The notes below the pieces were generated by a model. The model was not told where the DNA came from. It made no database searches and saw nothing but the letters and a program-made list of their open reading frames with translations. A program made the position numbers and the translations under genes. This document shows positions 27,288-35,771 of a stretch of 64,000 bases of DNA, piece after piece. Within the stretch, counting starts at the first letter, position 1. Each line of letters starts with the position of its first letter. The stretch is from Burkholderia sp. D-99 (GTDB lineage: Bacteria > Pseudomonadota > Gammaproteobacteria > Burkholderiales > Burkholderiaceae), in contig NZ_JAAOXM010000007.1 in the NCBI RefSeq assembly GCF_011605345.1, positions 124,001 to 188,000 on the forward strand. The letters are read 5' to 3'.

Positions 27288-28205
27288 TCAGATCGCGAAC
27301 GCGGTGTCGCGCGCGCCGGTCGTTTCTTTCAAGGCTTTCACCCACTTGCGTGCGGGCAGCTTCAGCGTGTCCTCGATCAGCTTCGCACGCGCGTCGAGCT
27401 GGGTGAACGACACGTCGAGCGCGGGGCCCGAGAACGCGATCGCGATCCGGTTGCCGTCATGCACTTCCGGCAGCGCGATCACGCGATTTTCGAACGCCGC
27501 GTTCAGGTGCTTCATGTTGCGCACGAAGCTCGGATGGTCGCCGAACAGGTTGATCGTCGCGATGCCCGCATCGGCGAGGCAGCCGCGCACCGCGCGGTAG
27601 AACGCGACGCTGTCGAGCACGGGGCCGCGCGCGGTCGCGTCGTACAGGTCGATCTGGATCGCGCCCGTCGTGCCGCGGTTGGCCGGATCGTTGACGAAAT
27701 CCCATGCGTCGGCTTCGTGCACGGCGAGACGTGCGTCGTCGGGCGGCAGCGCGAACATCGTGCGCGCGGCGACGATCACGGCCGGGTTCAGCTCGACGGC
27801 CTCGACCTTCGCTTGCGGGAGGAAGCGGTGCGAGAACTTGGTCAGCGCGCCGGTGCCGAGCCCGAGCTGGACGATCCGCTCGGGCGTTTCGAGGAACAGC
27901 AGCCACGCCATCATCTGCTGCGCGTATTCGAGCTCGATATGCAGCGGCTTCGAGATCCGCATCGCGCCCTGCACCCATTCGGTACCGAAGTGCAGGAAGC
28001 GCACGCCGCCCTCTTCCGAGAACGTGACGGGCGCGAAGCGCGGCTTGCGCGGCGCTTCGAGCACGGGCACGTCGTCGTGTTCGTCGATGTCCGGGCGGCG
28101 CTTCACGCGCGGCGGCTGGAGTTTGTCGGAGCCGTTGTAGGAGGACGGCTTGCCATTCTTGAACGCGCGCGCCTCGGCGGACGCGCGCTTGATCAGTCGG
28201 GTCAT
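27288..28205 (-). CDS. Spermidine synthase-like methyltransferase-fold protein
   Basis: The ATG at 28205 (MTRLIKRASAEARAFKNG) gives 305 residues. After a charged N-terminal 70 residues comes a SpeE-like Rossmann domain with IVQLGLGTGALTKFSHRFLPQAKVEAVELNPAVIVAARTMF (the glycine-rich motif and acidic residue that bind the adenosyl part). It continues with IQIDLYDATARGPVLDSVAFYRAVRGCLADAGIATINLFG. SpeE transfers aminopropyl groups, but this divergent form has no speD nearby and its catalytic Asp pattern is changed, so the reaction is uncertain. Often annotated as a spermidine-synthase-like or fused-MFS relative. Confidence 0.8.
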   Translation of the reverse strand: MTRLIKRASAEARAFKNGKPSSYNGSDKLQPPRVKRRPDIDEHDDVPVLEAPRKPRFAPVTFSEEGGVRFLHFGTEWVQGAMRISKPLHIELEYAQQMMAWLLFLETPERIVQLGLGTGALTKFSHRFLPQAKVEAVELNPAVIVAARTMFALPPDDARLAVHEADAWDFVNDPANRGTTGAIQIDLYDATARGPVLDSVAFYRAVRGCLADAGIATINLFGDHPSFVRNMKHLNAAFENRVIALPEVHDGNRIAIAFSGPALDVSFTQLDARAKLIEDTLKLPARKWVKALKETTGARDTAFAI

Positions 28206-28347
28206 GATTGAATCTCGCTGGGTGATGCTGGTTTTAGCGGACGAGAGGATAGCATTGGTGCGGGGACGGAAGCCGCCGACCGCTGACAATGGGCGCCGAC
28301 GACACCTGGCCGATCGGCCGACTTGCACCCTCGGGCAACGTAGACGA

Positions 28348-28373
28348 TAATGCATCGCAATTGCGATGCATTA
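28348..28373. promoter_or_regulatory. 26-bp perfect palindrome, probable operator of the toxin-antitoxin genes
   Basis: The half-site TAATGCATCGCAA is followed directly by its exact complement. It ends 10 bases before the antitoxin ATG and overlaps the likely promoter/ribosome-site region, where a ribbon-helix-helix antitoxin dimer pair would bind for autorepression. Confidence 0.75.
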
Positions 28374-28382
28374 AGGCCAATG

Positions 28383-28661
28383 ATGAAAACCGCCACTTTT
28401 CCATCCGTTCGGGTCGAACCGGAACTGCGCGACGCCGCCGAAAGCGTCCTTCAGGAAGGTGAAACGCTGTCGAGCTTCGTCGAACAATCGATCCGCGAAG
28501 GCATCGAACGCCGCCGCCTCCAAAGCGAATTCATTGCACGCGGCCTTGCGTCGCGCGACGAGGCCCGCCGTACTGGCGAATATGTGTCTTCTTCCGAGGT
28601 TCTGGAACGACTGGGTCGGCGGCTCGATACGGCGCGCGACAGGAAACGTCAGGCTCGATGA
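28383..28661 (+). CDS. Antitoxin, YlcI/YnfO-like ribbon-helix-helix protein
   Basis: A 92-residue protein; of two adjacent ATGs the second (28383) is better spaced from AAGG. The N-terminus TFPSVRVEPELRDAAESVLQEGETLSSFVEQSIREGIERR fits a ribbon-helix-helix DNA-binding dimer. The C-terminal half is charged and should wrap the toxin. Its stop overlaps the toxin start (ATGA), so both are made in coupled amounts. It should repress its own promoter through the palindrome just upstream. Confidence 0.8.
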   Translation: MKTATFPSVRVEPELRDAAESVLQEGETLSSFVEQSIREGIERRRLQSEFIARGLASRDEARRTGEYVSSSEVLERLGRRLDTARDRKRQAR

Positions 28662-28966
28662 CGTATACGGTTCGCTTCACAGTCGCAGCATCCGATGATC
28701 TGGACCGGCTCTATGCATTCGTCGTCGACGGCGACGAGGCAGACGTCCAACTGGCCGAACGTGCGTTGACGGCTATTGCTGCTGGCGTCGCCACACTCGA
28801 AGCGTCACCGTTCACTTGCCGTAAAGTCCATCCATCGATGCCGTTTCTGCGGGAATTGATCATCCCGTTCGGTGCATCTGGCTATGTCGCGCTGTTCGAG
28901 ATCGACGACAGCCGAACGGTGACGATCCTGGCTGTACGTCATCAGCGAGAAAGCGACTACCACTGA
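28658..28966 (+). CDS. RelE/ParE-family toxin
   Basis: A 102-residue protein with the RelE/ParE fold: MTYTVRFTVAASDDLDRLYAFV, a helical pair, then FRELIIPFGASGYVALFEIDD-like beta strands and the end VTILAVRHQRESDYH, typical of ParE proteins with late basic and His residues. ParE toxins poison gyrase and RelE toxins cut mRNA; the sequence is closer to ParE but the target is not proven. It overlaps the antitoxin gene by four bases. Confidence 0.82.
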   Translation: MTYTVRFTVAASDDLDRLYAFVVDGDEADVQLAERALTAIAAGVATLEASPFTCRKVHPSMPFLRELIIPFGASGYVALFEIDDSRTVTILAVRHQRESDYH

Positions 28967-28980
28967 CGACGAGGAATCAC

Positions 28981-29235
28981 ATGACCTCGAACGACAAGAA
29001 AATCTGGTTCCCTGCGAAACGCTATGGCTGGGGCTGGGGATTGCCGGTCGCGTGGCAGGGCTGGATCGTGCTGCTGCTGTTCGTGATCGGAATCATCGCG
29101 AGCGCGTGGCTGGTGCCGCCGCAACGCTCGCCGGTCGCATACGGGGCGTGCATCGTGGCGCTGGTCGCACTGCTGACCATGGTGTGCTGGATCAAGGGCG
29201 AGAAGCCCAAATGGAGATGGGGCAAGGACGATTGA
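28981..29235 (+). CDS. Small membrane protein of unknown function
   Basis: An 84-residue protein with two membrane helices (about residues 27-45 and 52-68) between polar ends. The N-terminus is rich in Trp and Gly (KRYGWGWGLP) and the C-terminus ends KGEKPKWRWGKDD. GAGGA precedes the ATG, 14 bases after the toxin stop codon, so it may be read through from the toxin operon. No family recognised. Confidence 0.6.
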   Translation: MTSNDKKIWFPAKRYGWGWGLPVAWQGWIVLLLFVIGIIASAWLVPPQRSPVAYGACIVALVALLTMVCWIKGEKPKWRWGKDD

Positions 29236-29354
29236 ACGTCGGGCACGACGGCCGCCCGTCCCCGCGCCTCATGCCGAAGCGAGGGTCACCGGACGTTGCG
29301 GGGTGTGCGGTGAGTTGCAGGAATGGCGCATACTGGGGAAACCTGGAGGTTTCA

Positions 29355-30158
29355 ATGGCCGATCAAGACAAACTGCATCCGCTACGTCCGTTCCTGAAAA
29401 ATTGGGTTTGGGAGCACGGTCGAATCGGGACTCGCTATCTGGACTGCGTCGATGGCGAAATCAAGTTCGATGAAGGCAAGAAATCGCATTTCGCTGCCGA
29501 GAAATATATCTACGTACCCCTGGGCAAGAACGCTGACGACGATGCATCTGCGGATGGTCCTGCGATCCACGAGGCGGGACTTGCCCGCTTTTTGCGGGCT
29601 GCGCAGATGGGCAAGCCAGAGGAAGCCGGTTCCGTAGCGGACGCTCAGCGCGCCGTGCAGGACTGCGTGGAGATCGGCCTGTTCAGCGCGTATCAATGGG
29701 AGGCTCGAAAGGCATTTGCCCGCTACGCGCAGGAACCCATGTTCGAGGACGAGATCCGCGCGGCGGTTGTCGACGACATCCGGCGAATTTACGTCGGCAT
29801 GCGAGAGCAGCTGGCGCTGTACGATTTCAGTGTGCTCTACGGCTTGCCCACGCCGCTGCTGATCAGCGAGACACCCTTCATCGACTGGCGCGTGATCGCC
29901 AGTCCGGCACTTCCGTTCGTATCGCTTCCGCTGGGACCTTACTGCCTGCTGGTAGGCGCGCCGTCGGGCAGAAGTAGCCGAATCGGCCCGGTGGTCTGGA
30001 AGGCCGCTGCCGCGATGGGCCCGTTGAAGGACCACAACCGCCGGATCGAGGAGCACGCACGTCTGTGGCTGGTGGCGACCACCGATGACCAACTCGTCGC
30101 TGCACAAAGTCGCATTGCCGCGGCCACGGGCGCCAGGCACCTGCTGCCGCCCACCTGA
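29355..30158 (+). CDS. Hypothetical protein, possibly distant DUF4238
   Basis: The ATG at 29355 follows TGGAGGT, giving 267 residues starting MADQDKLHPLRPFLKNWVWEHGRI. The layout recalls DUF4238 proteins: an early FLKNW segment, then a late ISETPFIDW followed by LPFVSLPLGPYCLLVGAP, which is similar to the ...DnP... / PLsP pattern of that family. The typical HYVPQFYL start is missing, so this is only a tentative link. Base composition is lower in GC than the neighbours, and together with the toxin-antitoxin pair it marks a small variable patch. Confidence 0.6.
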   Translation: MADQDKLHPLRPFLKNWVWEHGRIGTRYLDCVDGEIKFDEGKKSHFAAEKYIYVPLGKNADDDASADGPAIHEAGLARFLRAAQMGKPEEAGSVADAQRAVQDCVEIGLFSAYQWEARKAFARYAQEPMFEDEIRAAVVDDIRRIYVGMREQLALYDFSVLYGLPTPLLISETPFIDWRVIASPALPFVSLPLGPYCLLVGAPSGRSSRIGPVVWKAAAAMGPLKDHNRRIEEHARLWLVATTDDQLVAAQSRIAAATGARHLLPPT

Positions 30159-30193
30159 TACCGCTTTACCGAATACTCGGCATCGAACGCGCC

Positions 30194-30670
30194 TCAGGAG
30201 CGAAGTGCGCGCCAAAGCACCAGTTTCTGTTCGAACGACAACATCGCATTCGCCGGGCTCGACGAAGGCAGCACGAGCGTCTCGTACCCGGCCTCGCCGA
30301 TCACATCGGCGAACCGCCCTGCCGTCTTGCCGTTGAAGCACACGCGCTTCAGCAACGGCGCATGTTCCCGCAACGAATCGAAGTCGTTCGGCTTCGCATT
30401 CCGGATCGCAGAATCGAGGCTACCCTGACGATGGCACGCATCGAGAACGTCCCAGATACCGATACCGTGTGACAGCACGCACACGAGCCGCGCATCGTAC
30501 GGCAGGTCATGAAGTGCCGGCTCGCCGAGCACCGCCCCCAGCAATCGCCAAAACTGATTGCGAGGATGCGCGTAATACTGCGCGGCATCGAGCGACGCCT
30601 CGCCCGGAAAGCTGCCGAGGATCATCGTGTGCGTATCCGGCCCGACGACCGGCCCGAAGCCCTGCAGCAT
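30194..30670 (-). CDS. DNA-deoxyinosine (hypoxanthine-DNA) glycosylase, UDG superfamily
   Basis: The ATG at 30670 gives 158 residues starting MLQGFGPVVGPDTHTMILGSFPGEASLDAAQYYAHPRNQFW. This is the UDG-superfamily motif 1 region GSFPGEASL with the following HPRNQFW, typical of hypoxanthine-DNA glycosylases. Motif 2 is expected in VLPSSSPANA. The enzyme removes deaminated adenine (and sometimes uracil) from DNA. The start codon overlaps the ubiC stop (TGATG), so it is the third gene of an htpG-ubiC operon. Confidence 0.85.
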   Translation of the reverse strand: MLQGFGPVVGPDTHTMILGSFPGEASLDAAQYYAHPRNQFWRLLGAVLGEPALHDLPYDARLVCVLSHGIGIWDVLDACHRQGSLDSAIRNAKPNDFDSLREHAPLLKRVCFNGKTAGRFADVIGEAGYETLVLPSSSPANAMLSFEQKLVLWRALRS

Positions 30671-31281
30671 CACACACCTCCGCCCGGACCGCCCGAGCGC
30701 GGCCCGTCGCCGTGCGCATCGAGATGACGCCACAGCGCCGGCAGCATGCACTCGGTCACCATCAGCGGCTTGCCGTGGCGCTGGAACACCGAACGCCGCG
30801 CAGCGAACGCGTGCGGCGGCCGGACGCCCGCGCCAAGCGCATGGGTCGCCAGTGCATACAGCGGATGGCCGGCGATCACGCGCCGGCTGACGAGCGCCGA
30901 CCGCTCGACCTGCGGATCGCTGTACAGCAGCTCCGCGAGCGGCCGCGTGCGCAGGCGCCGCATCGCCTGCCACACACCCTTGCTGGCGGCGAGCGGCGCG
31001 ATGCTGTGCGCGGCAACAAAAGGCGTGCCGTCAACCGACAGGATCACCTCGCGCACCCACATCGGCGCGCGCGGCGAACTGGCGAGCGCGTCCGGCTCGT
31101 CGAACCACGGACAGTCGACGGCCTCGCGCGTCACGCGCACGTTCACGCGGCCGAGCCGCGCGAGGTGCGCGGTCAGCGATCCGCCGCGCGTCAGCCAGTC
31201 GCGCTGGTCGAGCGTGCAGCCAGGCCGCGGCATCTCGCGCCAGCCGGCCTGCCCGCCGTCGAATCGCAAGCGCGCGTTCAC
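30670..31281 (-). CDS. ubiC: Chorismate lyase
   Basis: A 203-residue enzyme that converts chorismate to 4-hydroxybenzoate and pyruvate, the first step of ubiquinone synthesis. The active-site Arg is expected in PMWVREVILSVDGTPFVAAHS, followed by the typical LAELLYSDPQVERSAL and the end RRSVFQRHGKPLMVTECMLPAL with the acidic Glu. It overlaps htpG by four bases (ATGA) at its start and the glycosylase gene by one base at its end. Confidence 0.92.
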   Translation of the reverse strand: MNARLRFDGGQAGWREMPRPGCTLDQRDWLTRGGSLTAHLARLGRVNVRVTREAVDCPWFDEPDALASSPRAPMWVREVILSVDGTPFVAAHSIAPLAASKGVWQAMRRLRTRPLAELLYSDPQVERSALVSRRVIAGHPLYALATHALGAGVRPPHAFAARRSVFQRHGKPLMVTECMLPALWRHLDAHGDGPRSGGPGGGV

Positions 31282-33176
31282 GCGGCTCGCGACAGCAGCA
31301 GCGCGTTGGTCCGCTTCACGAAGCTCGCCGGATCGTCGAGCATGCCGCCTTCGGCCAGCAGCGCCTGATCGAACAACAGATGGGCCCAGTCACCGAAATC
31401 GGCGCTGTCGGCCTTCAGTTGCTTCACGAGCGCGTGCTCGGGATTGATCTCGAGGATCGGCTGCATCGCCGGCGCGTTCTGGCCGGCCGCCTTCAGCATC
31501 CGCTGCAGGTAGCCGCTCATGTCGTTGTCGTCCGCGACGAGGCACGACGGCGAATCGGTCAGGCGGAACGTGACACGCACTTCCTTCACTTTGTCGCCGA
31601 GCGCTTCCTTCATCTTCTCGACGACCGGCTTGATCGCCTCGCCCGCCTGTTCCTGCGCCTTCTTTTCCTCGTCGTTCAGCTCGCCGAGGTCGAGATCGCC
31701 GCGCGCCACGCTCGCGAGCGGCTTGCCGTCGAACTCCTGCAGGAACGACAGCATCCATTCGTCGACGCGGTCGGTCAGCAACAGCACCTCGACGCCCTTC
31801 TTGCGGAACACCTCGAGATGCGGGCTGTTCTTCGCGGCCTGCCATGCGTCGGCCGTCACGTAGTAGATCTTGCTCTGCTCGGGCTTCATGCGCGACACGT
31901 AGTCGGCGAGCGACACGTCCTGCGCGTCGGTGTCGCCGTGCGTCGACGCGAAGCGCAGCAGCTTCGCGATGCGCTCGCGGTTCGCGTGATCCTCGCCGAG
32001 GCCTTCCTTCAGCACCTGGCCGAATGCGCCCCAGAACGTCTTGTACTTCTCCTTGCCGGCATCCTCTTCCGCGTTCGCGAGCTCTTCGAGCATCGACAGC
32101 GCGCGCTTGGTCACGCCTTCGCGGATCGCCTTCACGTCGCGGCTTTCCTGCAGGATCTCGCGCGACACGTTCAGCGGCAGGTCGGCCGAATCGACGACGC
32201 CCTTCACGAAACGCAGGTATTGCGGCAGCAGCTGTTCGGCGTCGTCCATGATGAACACGCGCTTCACGTACAGCTTCAGGCCGCCGCGATAGTCGCGGTT
32301 CCACATGTCGAACGGCGCGTGCGACGGCACGAACAGCAGCTGCGTGTATTCGCTGCGGCCCTCGACACGGTTATGCGTCCACGTGAGCGGATCCTGGTGG
32401 TCGTGCGCGATGTGCTGGTAGAACTGCGTGTACTGCTCGTCCGTGACGTCGCTCTTCGAACGCGTCCACAGCGCGCTCGCCTGGTTGACGGTCTCGTCCT
32501 CGTCCTTCAGGACCATCTCGCCCTTTTCCTGATCCCATTCTTCCTTCTGCATCAGGATCGGCAGCGCGATGTGGTCGGAATACTTCTGGATGATCGACTG
32601 CAGGCGGTGCGACGACAGCAGCTCGTCCTCGCCTTCGCGCAGATGCAGCGTGATCGTCGTGCCGCGCTGCGCGCGCTCGATCGCGTCGATCGTGAAGTCG
32701 CCCTCGCCCGCGCTTTCCCAGCGCACGGCTTCGCTCGCCGGCAGGCCCGCGCGGCGCGTCTCGACGGTGATCTTGTCGGCGACGATGAAGCCCGAGTAGA
32801 AACCGACGCCGAACTGGCCGATCAGCGCCGCATCCTTCTGCTGGTCGCCGGACAGCTTCGTGAAGAATTCCTTGGTGCCCGAACGCGCGATCGTGCCGAG
32901 GTTCGCGATCGCCTCGTCGCGGCTCATGCCGATGCCGTTGTCGTCGATCGTGATCGTGCGCGCGGCCTTGTCGTAACCGATGCGGATGCGCAGGTTCGGA
33001 TCGTTCTCGTACAGCGCGTTGTCCGCGAGCCCTTCGAAACGCAGCTTGTCGGCCGCGTCGGACGCGTTCGACACCAGTTCGCGCAGGAAGATTTCCTTGT
33101 TGCTGTAAAGCGAATGGATCATCAGGTGGAGGAGTTGCTTGACCTCTGCCTGAAAGCTCATCGTTTCATGTGCCAT
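31278..33176 (-). CDS. htpG: Molecular chaperone HtpG (Hsp90)
   Basis: A 632-residue cytosolic Hsp90. The N-terminal GHKL ATPase domain shows FLRELVSNASDAADKLRFE, the DNGIGMS motif and GQFGVGFYSGFIVAD. The middle domain (SEYTQLLFVPSHAPFDMW, KLYVKRVFIMDDAEQLLP) and C-terminal dimer domain follow. It is the first gene of an operon with ubiC and a DNA glycosylase. GAGGAAAC precedes the ATG, and a heat-shock sigma32 promoter lies about 120 bases upstream. Confidence 0.97.
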   Translation of the reverse strand: MAHETMSFQAEVKQLLHLMIHSLYSNKEIFLRELVSNASDAADKLRFEGLADNALYENDPNLRIRIGYDKAARTITIDDNGIGMSRDEAIANLGTIARSGTKEFFTKLSGDQQKDAALIGQFGVGFYSGFIVADKITVETRRAGLPASEAVRWESAGEGDFTIDAIERAQRGTTITLHLREGEDELLSSHRLQSIIQKYSDHIALPILMQKEEWDQEKGEMVLKDEDETVNQASALWTRSKSDVTDEQYTQFYQHIAHDHQDPLTWTHNRVEGRSEYTQLLFVPSHAPFDMWNRDYRGGLKLYVKRVFIMDDAEQLLPQYLRFVKGVVDSADLPLNVSREILQESRDVKAIREGVTKRALSMLEELANAEEDAGKEKYKTFWGAFGQVLKEGLGEDHANRERIAKLLRFASTHGDTDAQDVSLADYVSRMKPEQSKIYYVTADAWQAAKNSPHLEVFRKKGVEVLLLTDRVDEWMLSFLQEFDGKPLASVARGDLDLGELNDEEKKAQEQAGEAIKPVVEKMKEALGDKVKEVRVTFRLTDSPSCLVADDNDMSGYLQRMLKAAGQNAPAMQPILEINPEHALVKQLKADSADFGDWAHLLFDQALLAEGGMLDDPASFVKRTNALLLSRAA

Positions 33177-33286
33177 GGATGCTGTTTCCTCTTACTTGAA
33201 CTTGAAAGGTGTGGCGCAGGCGGCCGGCGCGCGATGCCGGACGGCCCCTGAAGGGCCACCGCCTGGCGCAAGCGGTTTGCGCGCGT

Positions 33287-33314
33287 ATCTGGGGACCGCA
33301 CGCCCGATTTCAAG
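33287..33314 (-). promoter_or_regulatory. Sigma32 heat-shock promoter of htpG
   Basis: Reading leftward, CTTGAAA (33314-33308) is followed after 13 bases by CCCCAGAT (33294-33287). This is close to the sigma32 consensus (CTTGAAA, 13-14 bases, CCCCATnT) and lies 111 bases before the htpG start codon. Confidence 0.7.
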
Positions 33315-33334
33315 GGCCGGCGTACCGCGCCGGG

Positions 33335-34795
33335 TCACGACGCGCGGCGCACGGCCGAATCGATATAGCGCGACAGCAGCCCCGGCAGCGCCGGATCGCC
33401 GCAGTTCGCGACGTTGAAGCGCATCCACGTCGACGGCGATTGCTGCGGCGAGAACAGGCTGCCCGGCGTCAGCAGAAAGCCGGCCTCGTGCGCGACCGCC
33501 GCGAGCGCGTCCGAATCGACGCCCGTGTCGGCCCACAGGAACATCCCGGCCGCCGGCATCGTGAAGAGGCCGAGCCCCGTGCGCTCGAGCATCCGTGCGG
33601 TCTTGTCGCGCACACCGTCGAGCCGCGCGCGCAGCCGCTCGACGTGGCGCCGGTAATGCCCTTCGGTCAGGATCTTGTAAAGCACGCGCTCGTTGAGCTC
33701 GGGCGTCGTCATCCCGACCAGCATCTTCTGGTCGGTGACTGCCTTCGCGATCTCCGGCGCGCACGCGACATAGCCGACCCGCAGGTTCGCCGCGAGGGTC
33801 TTCGAATAGCTGCCGAGGTAGATCACGCGCTTCAACTGGTCGAGGCTCGCGAGGCGCGTGGCCGGATAGCTCGGCGGGCACAGGTCGCCGTACACGTCGT
33901 CCTCGACGACGAGGAAGTCGTACGCCTCCGCGAGCTTCAGGATCCGGAACGCCTGCGCGGCCGACAACGATGTGCCGGTCGGGTTCTGCAGCACCGAATT
34001 GATCACGAGCATCTTCGGCCGCCACATCTGCACGAGCGTCTCGAGCGCGTCGAGATCGGGGCCGTCCGGCGTGTACGGCATCCCGACGAGTTGCGCGCCC
34101 TGCGCCGCGAAGCGGCCGAACATCTGGAACCAGGCCGGATCGCCGACGATCACCGCATCACCGGGCTTCACGTAGATCCGCGAGATCAGGTCGATCGCCT
34201 GCGTGATTCCCGACACCAGCACGATCTGTTCGGGCTTCACGCCGATCTCCACTTCGGCGAGGCGCGTCTGCAGTTGCTGTCGCAGCGGCAGGAAGCCCTG
34301 CGCGGTGCCGAAGCCGAGCATCTGCGCGCCGGACTGGCGCCCGAGCGCGCGCAGCGCACCGGTAATCAGTTCGCCGTCGAGCCAGCGGCCCGGCAAATAG
34401 CCGAGACCCGGCCCCTTTTCCGGGCTGACGGTGTGCAGCATGTTGCGCAGCAGCCAGACGACGTCGATCGTGTTGTGTACCGGCGCGGCCTCGGCCACGC
34501 GCGCGACGCTGTCGGCCGGCTGCGGGCCGGCGGCCGTGCGCTCGCGCACGTAGAAGCCCGAGCCGCGCCGCGAGTCGAGGTAGCCCTGTGCGACGAGCCG
34601 CTCGTACGCCTCGACGACGGTAAAGCGCGACACGCTCTTGTCGAGCGCGAGCTTGCGGATCGACGGCATCCGCATGCCGGGCCGGAACACGCGTTCGTCG
34701 ATGCGCCGCCGCGCCCACTGGACAAGCTGGTCGACGAGCGTGAGCGTGGCCGTGTCGTGCGGCACGGGAATCTGGGCGAGTGGAACGGTGGACAT
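33335..34795 (-). CDS. MocR-type regulator: GntR HTH fused to a PLP aminotransferase fold
   Basis: The ATG at 34795 follows GGAG. The 486-residue protein has an N-terminal winged helix (about residues 15-85, MPSIRKLALDKSVSRFTVVEAYERLVAQGYLDSRRGSGFYV) and a fold-type-I aminotransferase domain (about 115-480). The PLP Lys is expected in VIYLGSYSKTLAANLRVGYV. MocR regulators sense an amino-acid-like ligand bound to PLP and usually control a nearby gene. Three TGTACCG-type repeats lie just upstream, and a cluster including an aminotransferase and RidA is on the other side. Confidence 0.88.
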   Translation of the reverse strand: MSTVPLAQIPVPHDTATLTLVDQLVQWARRRIDERVFRPGMRMPSIRKLALDKSVSRFTVVEAYERLVAQGYLDSRRGSGFYVRERTAAGPQPADSVARVAEAAPVHNTIDVVWLLRNMLHTVSPEKGPGLGYLPGRWLDGELITGALRALGRQSGAQMLGFGTAQGFLPLRQQLQTRLAEVEIGVKPEQIVLVSGITQAIDLISRIYVKPGDAVIVGDPAWFQMFGRFAAQGAQLVGMPYTPDGPDLDALETLVQMWRPKMLVINSVLQNPTGTSLSAAQAFRILKLAEAYDFLVVEDDVYGDLCPPSYPATRLASLDQLKRVIYLGSYSKTLAANLRVGYVACAPEIAKAVTDQKMLVGMTTPELNERVLYKILTEGHYRRHVERLRARLDGVRDKTARMLERTGLGLFTMPAAGMFLWADTGVDSDALAAVAHEAGFLLTPGSLFSPQQSPSTWMRFNVANCGDPALPGLLSRYIDSAVRRAS

Positions 34796-34807
34796 GGGCG
34801 GGGGCTC

Positions 34808-34872
34808 CAACTGTACCGAAGGCTATCGCGCCGATTGTACCGTTACTGTGCCGGTAGCGACGATTACAGTTG
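34808..34872. promoter_or_regulatory. Candidate MocR operator: TGTACCG repeats between divergent genes
   Basis: Direct copies of TGTACCG at 34812-34818 and 34836-34842 and a variant TGTGCCG at 34847-34853. CAACTGT (34808-34814) is also mirrored by ACAGTTG (34866-34872). MocR regulators often bind such direct repeats near their own promoter. This is inferred from position and repetition. Confidence 0.5.
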
Positions 34873-35024
34873 ACCGGAATGGCGACCGTGCGGCCGCCGT
34901 TCCGGCCACGCCGCACCTGGCGCCGCGCCCACCGGCCTGCATCGCGGCCGGTACGCCGGCCGGTTCGGCCACCGCCCGGCGCATCGCCTGCCCACCAGAC
35001 ACTTTCGCTTCCCGACCGACGTTC

Positions 35025-35717
35025 ATGCCAGCCCGCTCCCTGACACTCGACCATCTCGTGATCGCCGCGCGCACGCTCGACGAAGGCGTACGCCATGTCG
35101 CCGACGCGCTCGGTATCGAACCCGCCGGCGGTGGCCGACATCCGCTGATGCGGACCCACAATGCGCTGTTCGGCGCGTGGGGCGGGATCTATCTCGAAGT
35201 GATCTCGATCGACCCCGATGCGCCGGCGCCGAACGACGGCGCGCAGGCGCCGCGCGCGCGGCTGTTCGGGCTCGACGATCCGGCCATGCACGCGCGGCTC
35301 GCTCAAGGCCCGTTTCTCGCGCACTGGGTCGCGCGGGTCGACCGTCCGCGCCAGCTCGCGCTGTGGCAGAGCCAGTATCCGGCCCGCATCCCGCCCGTCG
35401 TCGCGATGCGGCGCGGCGACCTGGGCTGGGGCCTGACGGTGCCCGACGACGGCACGTTTCCCGCATGGCAAGGCGCGGGCGACGGCCTCCTGCCATCGCT
35501 GATCCAGTGGGACAGCGCGCGCCACCCGGCCGAATCGCTGCCGGGCGACGGCGTCGCGCTGAAGGCGCTAAAGGGCGCCCACCCGCGCGCGGACGCGATC
35601 CGCGAGCAGCTCGACTGGCTCGGCGCCGCCCACCTGCTCGATCTCGAAGCGGGTGAAGGCCCGCCCGCGCTCGTCGCGGAATTCGACACGCCACAGGGCG
35701 CACGCACGCTGCGCTGA
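35025..35717 (+). CDS. Glyoxalase-like VOC domain protein
   Basis: A 230-residue protein with a glyoxalase-3-type VOC domain. It starts LTLDHLVIAARTLDEGVRHVADALGIEPAGGGRHPLMRTHNALFGAWGGIYLEVISIDPDA, the usual pattern with possible metal ligands H (in DHLV) and E (in YLEVI). The second half is less conserved. The reaction is unknown. It is divergent from the MocR gene and heads a possible operon with the DMT exporter 54 bases downstream. No strong ribosome site was seen at this ATG. Confidence 0.78.
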   Translation: MPARSLTLDHLVIAARTLDEGVRHVADALGIEPAGGGRHPLMRTHNALFGAWGGIYLEVISIDPDAPAPNDGAQAPRARLFGLDDPAMHARLAQGPFLAHWVARVDRPRQLALWQSQYPARIPPVVAMRRGDLGWGLTVPDDGTFPAWQGAGDGLLPSLIQWDSARHPAESLPGDGVALKALKGAHPRADAIREQLDWLGAAHLLDLEAGEGPPALVAEFDTPQGARTLR

Positions 35718-35771
35718 ACGCCCTGCCGCTTTCCTGATTACAACGACCTGCAATACGGAGACACCCGCAAC

